From Bacteriovoracaceae bacterium (GTDB taxonomy: Bacteria > Bdellovibrionota > Bacteriovoracia > Bacteriovoracales > Bacteriovoracaceae): a DNA stretch of 64,000 nt. The translations under genes were made by a program, and so were the position numbers. Positions within the stretch are counted from its first letter, which is position 1. Every line of letters begins with the position of its first letter. Of this stretch, positions 16,939 to 25,719 are shown piece after piece. The stretch covers positions 1 through 64,000 of the forward strand of contig CANFHC010000015.1 in the NCBI GenBank assembly GCA_947446575.1, read 5' to 3'. Below the pieces are notes generated by a model. The model saw only the letters and a list, made by a program, of their open reading frames with translations, made no database searches and was not told where the DNA came from.

Positions 16939-18383
16939 GAAACTTTTTTCTGCACCATTCGAGAGTTAGAAGGAAGTGAGCTGTCTTTATGAATTTTTTC
17001 TGGGTCCACAAACACGTTGATGAATTTTTCAATTAGGATAGTGTTATAACGACGAACTCCAATTTTATCCATTAGGATTTTTCTTAACGCATCAGTCGGC
17101 TGTAACTTATTGTCCATCATAATATGAACAAAGTCGTCTGCCAGACAAACAATATTAGCAAGAGTTAAAATTTTATTTCCCTTTTTTTGAAATGGAAAAC
17201 CTGACCCATCATAGGCTTCATGATGTTGAAGTATAATTTGTTTTATAGAGTTATTAATGGCCCTATTCCCTTCGACAATCGATAAACCTAGCTCTGGATG
17301 CTTTTGATACTGCTCCAATTGTTCAGGTGTCATATCTTTCGGTCTTATCTCCAATAACTCTTTAGGAAGAAGGGTTTTTCCTATATCATGAAACATACAG
17401 GCCATAGCAGTTGTTTCAATTGTTGTCCTCGACTGCCACTCGAACTGTTTAATGATTGCAGTTGAATAAAGAGTGACTAAAAAAGCATGAGAATAGGCAG
17501 ATGGATCAAAATTTTGAAATGAACGCAGCACTTGGTAGAGACTTTCTTCGCCTTCAATTAGTTTAAAAACAGTTTCACAAACTTCGCGACCTTGGTCGAC
17601 GACTTGTGGTTTTAATCCCACCGTAAAAGCTTCTTCAATAAATTTTTCTGAAACGTTTTTTAGTTGATTAACTTTATTATAAACTGGCACTGCCCTATTA
17701 TCGATCAGTTTTTTTGCGAGAAAATTATTATATTGAATAAATTTTCGGCGATCATTGTTATGAAAATAAAGGCTATCTATTTTTTTATCATTTTTATATT
17801 TATCAATTCGTTCTTTAGAAAACGTATCTCCTGCATGAAGAATTTTTAAATACTTATTAGCTCCTAATTTAATATAAATATCAAAGAGCACGGCCTGGGA
17901 AGAATAAAATTCATCAATTTTGATTCGTGAAAAACTATCATCTGTCAGCGCAACTTCTAGCTCTTCACTCATCCCTTCTTTTTTTGCAACACCGGCAATC
18001 AGGTCACTAAGAGATTGATGCCCTTCTAACATTTCTTTTAAATAAGGTACATCAAATGGCTTAATTGCAATTTCAGCAACCCCCATCTTTTGCAATTTAT
18101 CTTCTGTAATAGTTCCATCATCCACGATTTTTTTATCGTTAATGATTACGATGACTCTTTGGTTGGTGGCATTGCCTTTAATGAATTTTAAAACTTGGGA
18201 GCATGAATGATTATCAGTCTCAAAATTCATTATAACTGCGAAATACTTATCATTGTATAGAGCTAGTTGAGCATCGCGCCCATTATTGACAGCATTGACT
18301 TCGTACATTTGAGCTATAAGAAAAGCTTTGGCATTGCCAAGCCAAGTCTCATCTGGATCAACTAAAAGTACTTTTAAGGCCAA
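16935..18383 (-). CDS. response-regulator-like HD-GYP domain protein
   Basis: A 482-residue protein. Residues 1-120 look like a receiver domain (VLLVDPDE acidic pocket, late Lys in IKPFD), but the usual phospho-acceptor Asp is Asn in YFAVIMNFETD. The C-terminal part from about 300 is an HD-GYP domain with the metal residues and signature kept: FHDIGK, HHEAYDGSGFP, VCLADDFVHI. This family hydrolyses cyclic di-GMP. It is the only one of the four HD-GYP-like proteins in this window that looks catalytically complete. The start is a TTG with GGGGTG upstream. Confidence 0.85.
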   Translation of the reverse strand: MALKVLLVDPDETWLGNAKAFLIAQMYEVNAVNNGRDAQLALYNDKYFAVIMNFETDNHSCSQVLKFIKGNATNQRVIVIINDKKIVDDGTITEDKLQKMGVAEIAIKPFDVPYLKEMLEGHQSLSDLIAGVAKKEGMSEELEVALTDDSFSRIKIDEFYSSQAVLFDIYIKLGANKYLKILHAGDTFSKERIDKYKNDKKIDSLYFHNNDRRKFIQYNNFLAKKLIDNRAVPVYNKVNQLKNVSEKFIEEAFTVGLKPQVVDQGREVCETVFKLIEGEESLYQVLRSFQNFDPSAYSHAFLVTLYSTAIIKQFEWQSRTTIETTAMACMFHDIGKTLLPKELLEIRPKDMTPEQLEQYQKHPELGLSIVEGNRAINNSIKQIILQHHEAYDGSGFPFQKKGNKILTLANIVCLADDFVHIMMDNKLQPTDALRKILMDKIGVRRYNTILIEKFINVFVDPEKIHKDSSLPSNSRMVQKKVS

Positions 18384-18462
18384 TTCCTACACCCCGATTA
18401 GAGCTTAAATATAAAACTCTATAGAGATCTATCGGATATTTGTGGGATAAGTTGAAATAAAA

Positions 18463-18496
18463 AAGTGGTTGAAAGCTATAAAGCTTTCAACCACTT
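18463..18496 (-). terminator. Rho-independent terminator after rpmG
   Basis: On the minus strand a 14-bp perfect stem (GCTTTCAACCACTT and its complement) with a 6-base loop is followed directly by a T run (TTTTTTATTTC). It lies 25 bp past the rpmG stop and would end that transcript before the HD-GYP gene. Confidence 0.9.
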
Positions 18497-18521
18497 AAAT
18501 TAATTAAAAAACTAAATTAAA

Positions 18522-18701
18522 CTACTTAATTTCTTTATGAACAGTATGACGTCTTAAAAACGGATTATACTTCTTTAGTTCAAGACGATCAGGTGTCGTT
18601 TTCTTGTTTTTTGTAGTTGTATAACGAGAAGGACTCTTCCCAAGTTTTCTTGCTTCTGTACATTCTAGGGTTACAATAACTCTAGCACCTTTTTTTGCCA
18701 C
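18522..18701 (-). CDS. rpmG: 50S ribosomal protein L33
   Basis: A 59-residue L33: [16 protein letters not shown]…, [26 protein letters not shown]. The start is a GTG at 18701, chosen because GGAGG (18707-18711) lies five bases upstream; a longer frame from an ATG at 18713 would put that ribosome site inside the gene. Only one of the four zinc cysteines remains, so this is effectively a zinc-free L33. The closest neighbours are unrelated genes; its own terminator follows. Confidence 0.96.
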   Translation of the reverse strand: MAKKGARVIVTLECTEARKLGKSPSRYTTTKNKKTTPDRLELKKYNPFLRRHTVHKEIK

Positions 18702-18802
18702 AACAGCCTCCACGCCGAAAATTTAAACAAAGGTGAAATTACATTTTTTGCGTTGGCATGACAACTGAAAATTGCTAAACCAGAGAAAAAAGCTTGGAAA
18801 CC

Positions 18803-19084
18803 ATGAAAATAAATACTGAAAATTGGACATACTCTCATTATTACTCAGCTCCCCTCCGGGCCTTCGTCTCGCTAGGAGCAGCTCCTGTTGCTGATTCCGA
18901 AGAAGTAATTATGCAGTATTTAGTAACTTTAACCGATAAAGACTATCAAGAGCTCTTCCAAAGCACTCATACGAACCTAGATGAGGCCCTCGCCTTACTT
19001 GACGAAAAATACGGCCACTGGGAACTCCAAGACCCACTCCATAAAACCGATGGAGATGGTTGTACGAGCTGTGCGGCTCACTAG
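18803..19084 (+). CDS. small cytosolic protein, unknown function
   Basis: A 93-residue acidic protein with no signal peptide or membrane segment. The ATG at 18803 follows TTGGAAACC; a TTG three codons earlier is an alternative. The middle (MQYLVTLTDKDYQELFQSTHTNLDEALALLDEKYGHWEL) looks like a small alpha/beta fold, and the tail DGDGCTSCAAH has a CxxC that could bind metal. It lies between rpmG and rpmE, the latter about 100 bp downstream. I do not recognise the family. Confidence 0.65.
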   Translation: MKINTENWTYSHYYSAPLRAFVSLGAAPVADSEEVIMQYLVTLTDKDYQELFQSTHTNLDEALALLDEKYGHWELQDPLHKTDGDGCTSCAAH

Positions 19085-19185
19085 CCTATAATCCATTGAC
19101 TTAAGAGAGATAATTGGCCATATTACTGGCTTACAAAAACCTGATTCTGTATACAAAGCAGAGATCACTATAAAAGAAGGTCCAT

Positions 19186-19410
19186 ATGAAAGAAGGAATC
19201 CACCCAAAGTACGAAGCTGTAACTGTTAACTGTGTTTGCGGAGCTGTATACGCAACAGGTTCAACTATTAAGTTAGAAAAAATCGACATCTGTGCTGCTT
19301 GTCACCCATTTTATACTGGGAAAACAAAAGTTTTAGATACTGAAGGAAGAATTGAAAAATTCAAAAAGAAATTCGGTACAGACTACACAAACAAATCTAC
19401 AAAAAAATAA
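19186..19410 (+). CDS. rpmE: 50S ribosomal protein L31 (zinc-binding form)
   Basis: A 74-residue L31: [21 protein letters not shown]…, [13 protein letters not shown]…, [12 protein letters not shown]. The cysteines C-x-C and CxxC plus His mark the zinc-binding form, in contrast to the zinc-free L28 and L33 in this window. A ribosome site AGAAGG precedes the ATG. A strong terminator follows. Confidence 0.97.
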   Translation: MKEGIHPKYEAVTVNCVCGAVYATGSTIKLEKIDICAACHPFYTGKTKVLDTEGRIEKFKKKFGTDYTNKSTKK

Positions 19411-19413
19411 AAT

Positions 19414-19437
19414 AGGCTCCTTCGGGAGCCTTTTTTT
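19414..19437 (+). terminator. Rho-independent terminator of rpmE
   Basis: A 6-7-bp stem GGCTCC/GGAGCC with a stable TTCG tetraloop is followed by seven T (19431-19437), directly after the rpmE stop. Confidence 0.94.
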
Positions 19438-19470
19438 GTCTATTTTTTTTAGACGCTAAAAATCTCACTT

Positions 19471-19689
19471 CTGAAAAAACTAATATTCATTTTTTGTGCT
19501 GTTCTATCTTTTGATACTTTTGCTGTCATACTTAAAACTAAAATTATGCATGGTAAAGCGACTACCAAGATGGCATGGGACGCAGGACCCAATTCTTTTA
19601 ATTACTATTTCCCAACGGCTGCACGATTCGTATTAGATTCAACAGGCAGAATCAGTCTGGGAAGATTTATAATAAAAATTAATCTTTAG
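19471..19689 (+). CDS. candidate secreted 72-residue protein with non-ATG (CTG) start, or decayed gene
   Basis: After an in-frame TAG at 19450 the frame is open to TAG at 19687-19689. From CTG 19471 it reads (M)KKLIFIFCAVLS…DTFA, a textbook Sec signal peptide, then a mature part with …TTKMAWDAGPNSFNYYFP… and …DSTGRISLGRF. The only in-frame ATG (19546) would remove the signal peptide. No clear Shine-Dalgarno precedes the CTG, and the rpmE terminator lies 34 bp upstream. So it is a small secreted protein with an unusual start, or a recently silenced one. It overlaps the end of the methyltransferase gene by four bases. Confidence 0.4.
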   Translation: MKKLIFIFCAVLSFDTFAVILKTKIMHGKATTKMAWDAGPNSFNYYFPTAARFVLDSTGRISLGRFIIKINL

Positions 19690-20747
19690 GTAAGCCGTAC
19701 GCGGTATTTTGCACCGATCACTTTTTCTACAGTGAAATTTAATTTTTCTCCAACATCGGAATTCTTAAAAGCTTTCTCTTGATTTTTATCAAGATGCTTT
19801 TTTTGAATTTCGATGATGACATTTTTATTTTCACCTTCTTCTGCAAAACAAACTTCGTATTCAAAACTAAATTTTGTCTCTTGAATATAACGAATAACAG
19901 TTGCTGCCGATGGAAGTGTTGCCACTTTCGTCTTGCGCTTATAAACATGAGCGGTCATAGGAAGAATCTTACGATCTAAGCTCACAAGCTGAGAGAGCCT
20001 TTCAATACTGGGCTCATGGGAAGTTCTTAAAACTTGATGACACCAATTACTTGGGCATTTAGCGTTGCTTGGACACGGGTAAAGTATATCGTAGTGTTCT
20101 AGTAAATTCTCACGAAGCTTTAACAGTTCTGGAAATAAATCACTAGTACCTGGCTCAATCCACATCACGTATTCAGGATCAATGGTCATAATATTATCTT
20201 GAGCGCGCTCAATTCCCATTTCATTTATTGAGTGACCAAAAAACAAAACACTATTACTTTTTTTCTCAGAATATTTTCTGACAGCTGAATATTTTTCTTT
20301 AGGAAAAAATCCGCCCATTATTTTTGTTGCTTGATCAAGCATGATTTGCGACGAATCCACTCCGATCATTTCAACGTGAGCAGGAATGTGTAAAAGTTTT
20401 TTCCAAGCAAGAGAAAATGTTCCCGGGCCACAACCAAAATCGATAAAAGGTCGATTTTTAAAATCTTCTAAAATATTGGCCGGTAATTTAGATAATAAAA
20501 ATTCAAGCTTTGGCATATTGGTTGGAAGATAAAAACTTGCATAAGCACTTACGTGACGATGTTCAAAAACATAATCAGCTATTTGCTCGCGCTTTTTTGT
20601 AAATTTCACCGACATTTCCGTGACGAGCTTTATGACTTCAGGCTCGGTAATATTGGAAATGAGTAAGTGTGGTTTGATTTCTTCGAACGATAAAGCAATG
20701 GGCCCGAAGGCCCAGTTTGAATCACTAGATACTTTGTTTTTTGTCAT
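19686..20747 (-). CDS. Rsm22-family (METTL17-like) SAM-dependent methyltransferase-fold protein
   Basis: A 353-residue protein with a class I methyltransferase core (FIDFGCGPGTFSLAW motif I, then MIGVDSS). A cysteine cluster CPSNAKCPSNWCH (Cx5Cx4C) with a later cysteine in YEVCFAEEG matches the four-cysteine iron-sulfur site of the Rsm22/METTL17 family, which binds the small ribosomal subunit during assembly. It starts three bases after the citrate synthase stop, so the two genes probably share a transcript. Whether it methylates rRNA or only helps assembly is not clear for this family. Confidence 0.82.
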   Translation of the reverse strand: MTKNKVSSDSNWAFGPIALSFEEIKPHLLISNITEPEVIKLVTEMSVKFTKKREQIADYVFEHRHVSAYASFYLPTNMPKLEFLLSKLPANILEDFKNRPFIDFGCGPGTFSLAWKKLLHIPAHVEMIGVDSSQIMLDQATKIMGGFFPKEKYSAVRKYSEKKSNSVLFFGHSINEMGIERAQDNIMTIDPEYVMWIEPGTSDLFPELLKLRENLLEHYDILYPCPSNAKCPSNWCHQVLRTSHEPSIERLSQLVSLDRKILPMTAHVYKRKTKVATLPSAATVIRYIQETKFSFEYEVCFAEEGENKNVIIEIQKKHLDKNQEKAFKNSDVGEKLNFTVEKVIGAKYRVRLT

Positions 20748-20750
20748 TAA

Positions 20751-22022
20751 TTATCTTTTTGTAATGTCAGCGTATTCGCGAGTTGTCTCGCCTACGTAGA
20801 CTTGTCGAGGACGTGAAATTTTCGTTTCTTTAGTTTCTCTCATTTCTTTCCATTGAGATAACCAGCCTGGCATTCTTCCTAAAGCAAACATAACTGTAAA
20901 CATGTTAGTTGGAATTCCAAGAGCTCTATAAATAATTCCAGAATAGAAGTCTACGTTCGGGTATAGTTTTCTTGTTACGAAGTAATCGTCCGCTAGTGCT
21001 TCTTGCTCTAATCCTTTTGCGATATCTAGGTATGGATCTTTTACACCTAGTTGAGCAAGAACAGTATCACATGCTTTTTTGATGATTCTCGCGCGTGGGT
21101 CAAAGTTTTTATAAACACGGTGACCGAACCCCATAAGTTTAAAATTATCATTTTTGTCTTTTGCGCGCTCTAGTGCATGTTTGTAATCACCACCAGCATT
21201 CGAAATCTCTTCTAACATTTCTAAAACTTCTTGGTTTGCTCCGCCATGCAGTGGTCCCCAAAGAGCGTCGATACCTGCAGAGATTGAAGCAAAAACTGAA
21301 GCGTTTGAGCTTCCAACAACTCTTACTGTAGATGTCGAACAATTTTGTTCGTGATCAGCGTGAAGAATTAAAAGAACATCTAGGGCCTTTGCAACGTCTT
21401 TAGAAGCTTTCATTCCCATCATCGACATAAAGTCTTCTGTATAAGAAAGTGCTGGATTAGAAGCAACTAGAGCTTGTCCAGTAGTTGTTCTTTGAATCGC
21501 AGCAGTAATGATTTTAAATTGTCCTAATAAAAGAGCATAGATTTCATCTTTTTGTTCTTTTGTAGGATTTGGATTATTGAGTTCTGGGTATTGAGCAGAT
21601 AAGGCTACAGTTACTGCAGAAGCGATGGCCATTGGGTGCGCCGTCTTTGGAAAAAGTTTAATCATGCTAGTGATGTATTCTGGAAGTTGAGAGTATCCAC
21701 TAACCTTCTTTTCGAATGCAGATAGTTCAGCGGCAGTTGGAAGATGTCCCCAATTTAAAAGGAAAGCCACTTCGATGAAAGTCGATTTTTCTGCAAGTTG
21801 TTCAATTGGGTATCCTCTATAACGAAGAATTCCTAATTCACCATCAAGAAAAGTAACTGCCGAAGCACATGAACCAGTATTTAAAAATCCATGGTCAATT
21901 GTGATGCAACCAGTATCGGCGCGAAGCTTTGAAATATCGATAGCCTTCTCTTTTTCAGAACCTTCAATAACAGGGTATTCAAGAACTTTGCCGTCAACTT
22001 CGATTTTAGCTTTAAGAGACAT
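20751..22022 (-). CDS. gltA: citrate synthase (type II)
   Basis: A 423-residue enzyme that condenses oxaloacetate and acetyl-CoA in the TCA cycle. Catalytic segments are intact: ILHADHEQNCS and GPLHGGANQEVLEML (His), GFGHRVYKNFDPRA (His), and YPNVDFYSGI (Asp). The N-terminal beta domain (AKIEVDGKVLEYPVIEG) marks the type II, Gram-negative kind. The start is set at 22022 because GGAGG lies six bases upstream; a longer frame would place it inside the gene. Followed by the Rsm22-type gene after three bases. Confidence 0.97.
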   Translation of the reverse strand: MSLKAKIEVDGKVLEYPVIEGSEKEKAIDISKLRADTGCITIDHGFLNTGSCASAVTFLDGELGILRYRGYPIEQLAEKSTFIEVAFLLNWGHLPTAAELSAFEKKVSGYSQLPEYITSMIKLFPKTAHPMAIASAVTVALSAQYPELNNPNPTKEQKDEIYALLLGQFKIITAAIQRTTTGQALVASNPALSYTEDFMSMMGMKASKDVAKALDVLLILHADHEQNCSTSTVRVVGSSNASVFASISAGIDALWGPLHGGANQEVLEMLEEISNAGGDYKHALERAKDKNDNFKLMGFGHRVYKNFDPRARIIKKACDTVLAQLGVKDPYLDIAKGLEQEALADDYFVTRKLYPNVDFYSGIIYRALGIPTNMFTVMFALGRMPGWLSQWKEMRETKETKISRPRQVYVGETTREYADITKR

Positions 22023-22108
22023 ATGATCCTCCAATGAAATGGTCGTATAAAATAACTGACTAAATTATTATCAAATTACAGCTCATGAAAAACACTGTCC
22101 ATGAGAAA

Positions 22109-22741
22109 TTAATTAAACCGTTTGGACCACTCTTTCGGATCAATGTGCCATTCCATTAAGAGTTTTCTTCCATCTGAATTAATAAATTTTAGATCGTAAG
22201 CCGCTTGCACAATATGTTCAAAATCGGTTAGCGAAAAAAGATTTAGTGATAGGTCCAAAAGGCGCTGTTTCGCTTCTTGCATTTGGTAATCTACAATACA
22301 AAGACAGTTAGAGGATACCAAACCGGCCGCTGTAACTCCGGCCATAGCGTCAGCTAAGCTTGATCCTTGATTTACTAAATCCTCAACTAAAATTACTGAC
22401 TGATTAGGTTTATAATCACCTTCAACTTGATTTTTCTTTCCATGCTCTTTTGCTTTTGGTCGCACATAAACCATGGGAAGTTCCATGCGATCAGCAATCA
22501 TTGCGGCATGAGGAATCCCTGCAGTTGCGATGCCTCCAATAAAATCAAATTTAAAAGAATTTTTTTTTATAACTTCCACGAACGAGTTTATCACTTGATT
22601 TCTGAAATCGACGTGAGAAAGAATCAAACGATTGTCGCAGTAAATTGGTCCTTTTAATCCAGAGGCATAGGTAAAAGGTTGTTCGGGGGAAAGCTTTACA
22701 CATCCCTTATTGATGAGAGCAATTGCAATGTCTAATTTCAT
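22109..22741 (-). CDS. pyrE: orotate phosphoribosyltransferase
   Basis: A 210-residue type I phosphoribosyltransferase that makes orotidine monophosphate in pyrimidine synthesis. The PRPP motif VILVEDLVNQGSSLADAM is clear, with the N-terminal FTYASGLKGPIYCDNR and the flexible loop VRPKAKEHGKKNQVEG. A CCAAGGAT ribosome site precedes the ATG. It lies upstream of gltA on the same strand with a 86-bp gap, and divergent from the HD-GYP-like gene. Confidence 0.94.
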   Translation of the reverse strand: MKLDIAIALINKGCVKLSPEQPFTYASGLKGPIYCDNRLILSHVDFRNQVINSFVEVIKKNSFKFDFIGGIATAGIPHAAMIADRMELPMVYVRPKAKEHGKKNQVEGDYKPNQSVILVEDLVNQGSSLADAMAGVTAAGLVSSNCLCIVDYQMQEAKQRLLDLSLNLFSLTDFEHIVQAAYDLKFINSDGRKLLMEWHIDPKEWSKRFN

Positions 22742-22886
22742 TGGTAATATCCTTGGTGATTCTCTCTCCTATTGAACAGGACTAGGTTTGCTTTTTCTAG
22801 CAAAATCACTAATAAAACACCGAAATTATGATTTTAGTATAAAATTTAAAAGTCTTATTGGAACATTTCTTTTATATGGGTCGCCA

Positions 22887-24254
22887 GTGAAAGTATTATT
22901 TATAGGTCATGAAACAGAGATTAATGATCCCATTAAAAAGCTGATGGCGGCAAAATTTCCCAAAGTGCGAATGATTGAAGTGAAAGAAATTGAATCTCTC
23001 ATGGATCTTATGACTAATGATGGTCCCTATTCGTTTGTAGTCATGGCCATCGATAATAAAAATATAGCTGTTTCTGAAGTTTATGAATCGATTTCGGATA
23101 CGCTTGGAGTAAGACCCTTTGTCTTTATTGGACATCCCTCATCTGTAAAAGCTCAAATAACAAATGAGATGATGCGCTTAAGTGAAACAAATTTTTTAAT
23201 TAAAACTCCAATTGCTCCGGATGAATTTAAAAAAGCGGTGAATTCTTCCATTGAGTGGGTAAAAAAAGAAGAATTTGAAGAATCAATTTTAGAATTTACT
23301 AAAGATGATTTGCACAAAATGCGCATGAGAAATTTTTATCTTTTTGAACAAATGCCTTACGATGTATATCTCGAACTCACTTCAACGAAGTATGCTAAGG
23401 TCATCACTAAGAATAAACCTTATTCACATCAAATAATTCAGAATTATTCGCGGAAAAACATTAAATATTTATACATTAAAAAAGATGAGCATTTAAAATT
23501 TTTCGATGTCTCAATAAAGAATTTATTAAAAATCTATGAAGCCAAATTATACGATCGAAAAAAGATAATACTGTTACATTTAAAAACACTCTTTTTTATT
23601 CATCAATTTATTAAAATATTAAGCGTCTCTGATGATATTGTAAAACTTACCAACTTCTTTATTGACAGCGTTCACGATGTGGTAATAGGTCAAGAAAGCC
23701 TAATCGATCTGATCAATAACATAACCGAAAGTAATAATATGACGTTTGCTGAACATAGTTTGGCGACAGCCTATGTTTGCGAAAGCATCACCTATAACAT
23801 GGGATGGAATGCAGACATGTCGCGCGATAAACTAATGCTCGCATCTATTTTGCAAGACATTGGACTGTCTAACGACGAAATGATTAAAATAAGATCTCTG
23901 AATGATCCAAATTTCAAAATGCTTTCTGATGAAGATCAAATAGAATTTAAAAACCATCCTTTAAAGGCTGCGTACCTATCTACTTTTTTTAGCGGATTTT
24001 CTGATGTCGATTTTATTTTAAGTGAGCAACATGAACACCCAACGGGTGATGGATTTCCCAAAGGACTTAACTCCTCGGGCTTAACAACTATTTCATGTAT
24101 TTTTATTTTAGCGAATAATTTTGTTTCTCGTTTGGGCCATGCTTCGGGGAAACGTGCTGCTTATAAAGAAATAATCGGAAGCATGAAGCGCATTTATTAT
24201 ACTGGAAATTTTAAAGACCCTCTCAAAGCTTTAGAAAAAGTGTGTAAAAAATAA
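22887..24254 (+). CDS. degenerate receiver + HD-GYP-like protein
   Basis: A 455-residue protein if the GTG at 22887 (VKVLFIGHE) is used; the frame opens earlier at TTG 22788, but those 33 residues do not fit a receiver domain. Residues about 1-120 are receiver-like. The C-terminal half follows HD-GYP order but is altered: the HD pair is LQDIGL (His to Gln) and the signature is EQHEHPTGDGFP. Loss of the metal-binding His suggests it no longer hydrolyses c-di-GMP and may be a sensor or partner. It converges on a second such gene with a four-base gap. Confidence 0.68.
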   Translation: MKVLFIGHETEINDPIKKLMAAKFPKVRMIEVKEIESLMDLMTNDGPYSFVVMAIDNKNIAVSEVYESISDTLGVRPFVFIGHPSSVKAQITNEMMRLSETNFLIKTPIAPDEFKKAVNSSIEWVKKEEFEESILEFTKDDLHKMRMRNFYLFEQMPYDVYLELTSTKYAKVITKNKPYSHQIIQNYSRKNIKYLYIKKDEHLKFFDVSIKNLLKIYEAKLYDRKKIILLHLKTLFFIHQFIKILSVSDDIVKLTNFFIDSVHDVVIGQESLIDLINNITESNNMTFAEHSLATAYVCESITYNMGWNADMSRDKLMLASILQDIGLSNDEMIKIRSLNDPNFKMLSDEDQIEFKNHPLKAAYLSTFFSGFSDVDFILSEQHEHPTGDGFPKGLNSSGLTTISCIFILANNFVSRLGHASGKRAAYKEIIGSMKRIYYTGNFKDPLKALEKVCKK

Positions 24255-24258
24255 AAGA

Positions 24259-25614
24259 TTAAAGATGAATTGTATTAAGAGTTTCTATAATTTTTTTATA
24301 GGCACTTTTTTTGAATTTTTCTAATAGTTTATTATTAATAAATCGCAAATCAATTTGATACTTGGGGTCATTATCTTTTTCTTTCATATACTCTTCGACA
24401 AATGCCTCCGATATCAAAACAATTTTTGAGAGCGGTGAAATATCATCTTTGAATTCGATTGCAAATCCAATTCCATTTGTCATGCCGTGGTGTTGTTTAA
24501 TTAAAAGATCTGCTCCCATTGGTGCTCTTTTATAATTGATAATGACTTCAGCAGCTAATCTTGCATGATTCAGCACTGTTTCTTTTTCTTTTTCATTTAA
24601 GTCATCACTAAAAAGTAAATCTTCTTCGTATTTTAAACTTGGATGTTTTAAATAAATAGGTGCCAGCATGATGTCATGGAAAAAAAGAACAAAATTTATT
24701 TTTTCTAGGTGCCCCTCTCCCCCCCAAGAAACATTTTTGACAATATGACTAGCGACATAAGATGCGAGTATTGAGTGGGTATAAACATAACCATCCTGAT
24801 GACTATTTAATAATTGCAATAAGGCCTTAAGTCCGGGAATCTCCTTTGCCATTTCTTCCATGACTTTAGTGCAAACAGTAGCAATGGACATGATCTCTGT
24901 TGCCACTTCGGGAGTTAGGCAAAACTCAGAAGCTGCAAATTCAAAACCAGCTTGCAAGGCAACTGACTTTTCGACAATCCCTAAGTGTTCTGTATTTTTA
25001 ATAAAGTCACAAAGAATTTTTGAAATTTGATTAATGACAGTTAAGCGATCAAGTTTATTTACGTAAAATGTTTCAATTCCCTCATCTGAGAATTTTCTAA
25101 GAATATGTGTTAACCCTGAACCTTTTTTTGCAATCATTATGTGATTGATTTCATCACTTGATTTTTTCATTTGCAAAAAAACACTGCATGGAGCTTCTTT
25201 TAATCTCATTAGAAATTTGGAATGAACAGCGTAAAAGTCTGGCACATCTAAGCTCGCCATATTTTTTGCAGTTACTTTTAAGATGTCTGCACATGAGCGA
25301 AGTAGATTTTGTAAATTAAATGAACTTTGAACAACGATAATATTGGGAATTTCTTTGATCGGGCTTCCTACAACCACTAGTGGAATTTCAAAATTATTAT
25401 CGATTAAAAATTCATGCAATGCCGCTGCAGAATCCAGCCCATTAATCATGTTCATTGTAATTATTAAATCAAATGAATGGTTGTCTTTAACAAGTTCAAC
25501 GGCTTTTTGAGTCGATAAAACGAGAGAAACATTAGTCCCTAAATAAACTTCCAGATTTATCATATAGAGCTGATTTAAAATTTCATTATCTGAAACAATT
25601 AGAGTTTTACTCAT
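24259..25614 (-). CDS. receiver-like + partial HD-GYP protein
   Basis: A 451-residue protein. The N-terminal 110 residues resemble a receiver (TLIVSDNE…), but the phospho-acceptor region reads DLIITMNMINGLD, so the Asp is lost. Near residue 310 an HD pair is kept (LFFHDIMLAP), while the GYP loop is KQHHGMTNGIGF. It has the same layout and length as the convergent neighbour, so the two are probably distant paralogues. A GAGGAA ribosome site precedes the ATG. Activity against c-di-GMP is doubtful. Confidence 0.68.
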   Translation of the reverse strand: MSKTLIVSDNEILNQLYMINLEVYLGTNVSLVLSTQKAVELVKDNHSFDLIITMNMINGLDSAAALHEFLIDNNFEIPLVVVGSPIKEIPNIIVVQSSFNLQNLLRSCADILKVTAKNMASLDVPDFYAVHSKFLMRLKEAPCSVFLQMKKSSDEINHIMIAKKGSGLTHILRKFSDEGIETFYVNKLDRLTVINQISKILCDFIKNTEHLGIVEKSVALQAGFEFAASEFCLTPEVATEIMSIATVCTKVMEEMAKEIPGLKALLQLLNSHQDGYVYTHSILASYVASHIVKNVSWGGEGHLEKINFVLFFHDIMLAPIYLKHPSLKYEEDLLFSDDLNEKEKETVLNHARLAAEVIINYKRAPMGADLLIKQHHGMTNGIGFAIEFKDDISPLSKIVLISEAFVEEYMKEKDNDPKYQIDLRFINNKLLEKFKKSAYKKIIETLNTIHL

Positions 25615-25719
25615 CTAGATTCCTCGATTTTCTTATATTTAGATAGTAACATTCTTTTAAATTTAATCCTGAGTTTTTATTGAAGACTCACCTAATTTCA
25701 ACTAATATGGTAATCCATT

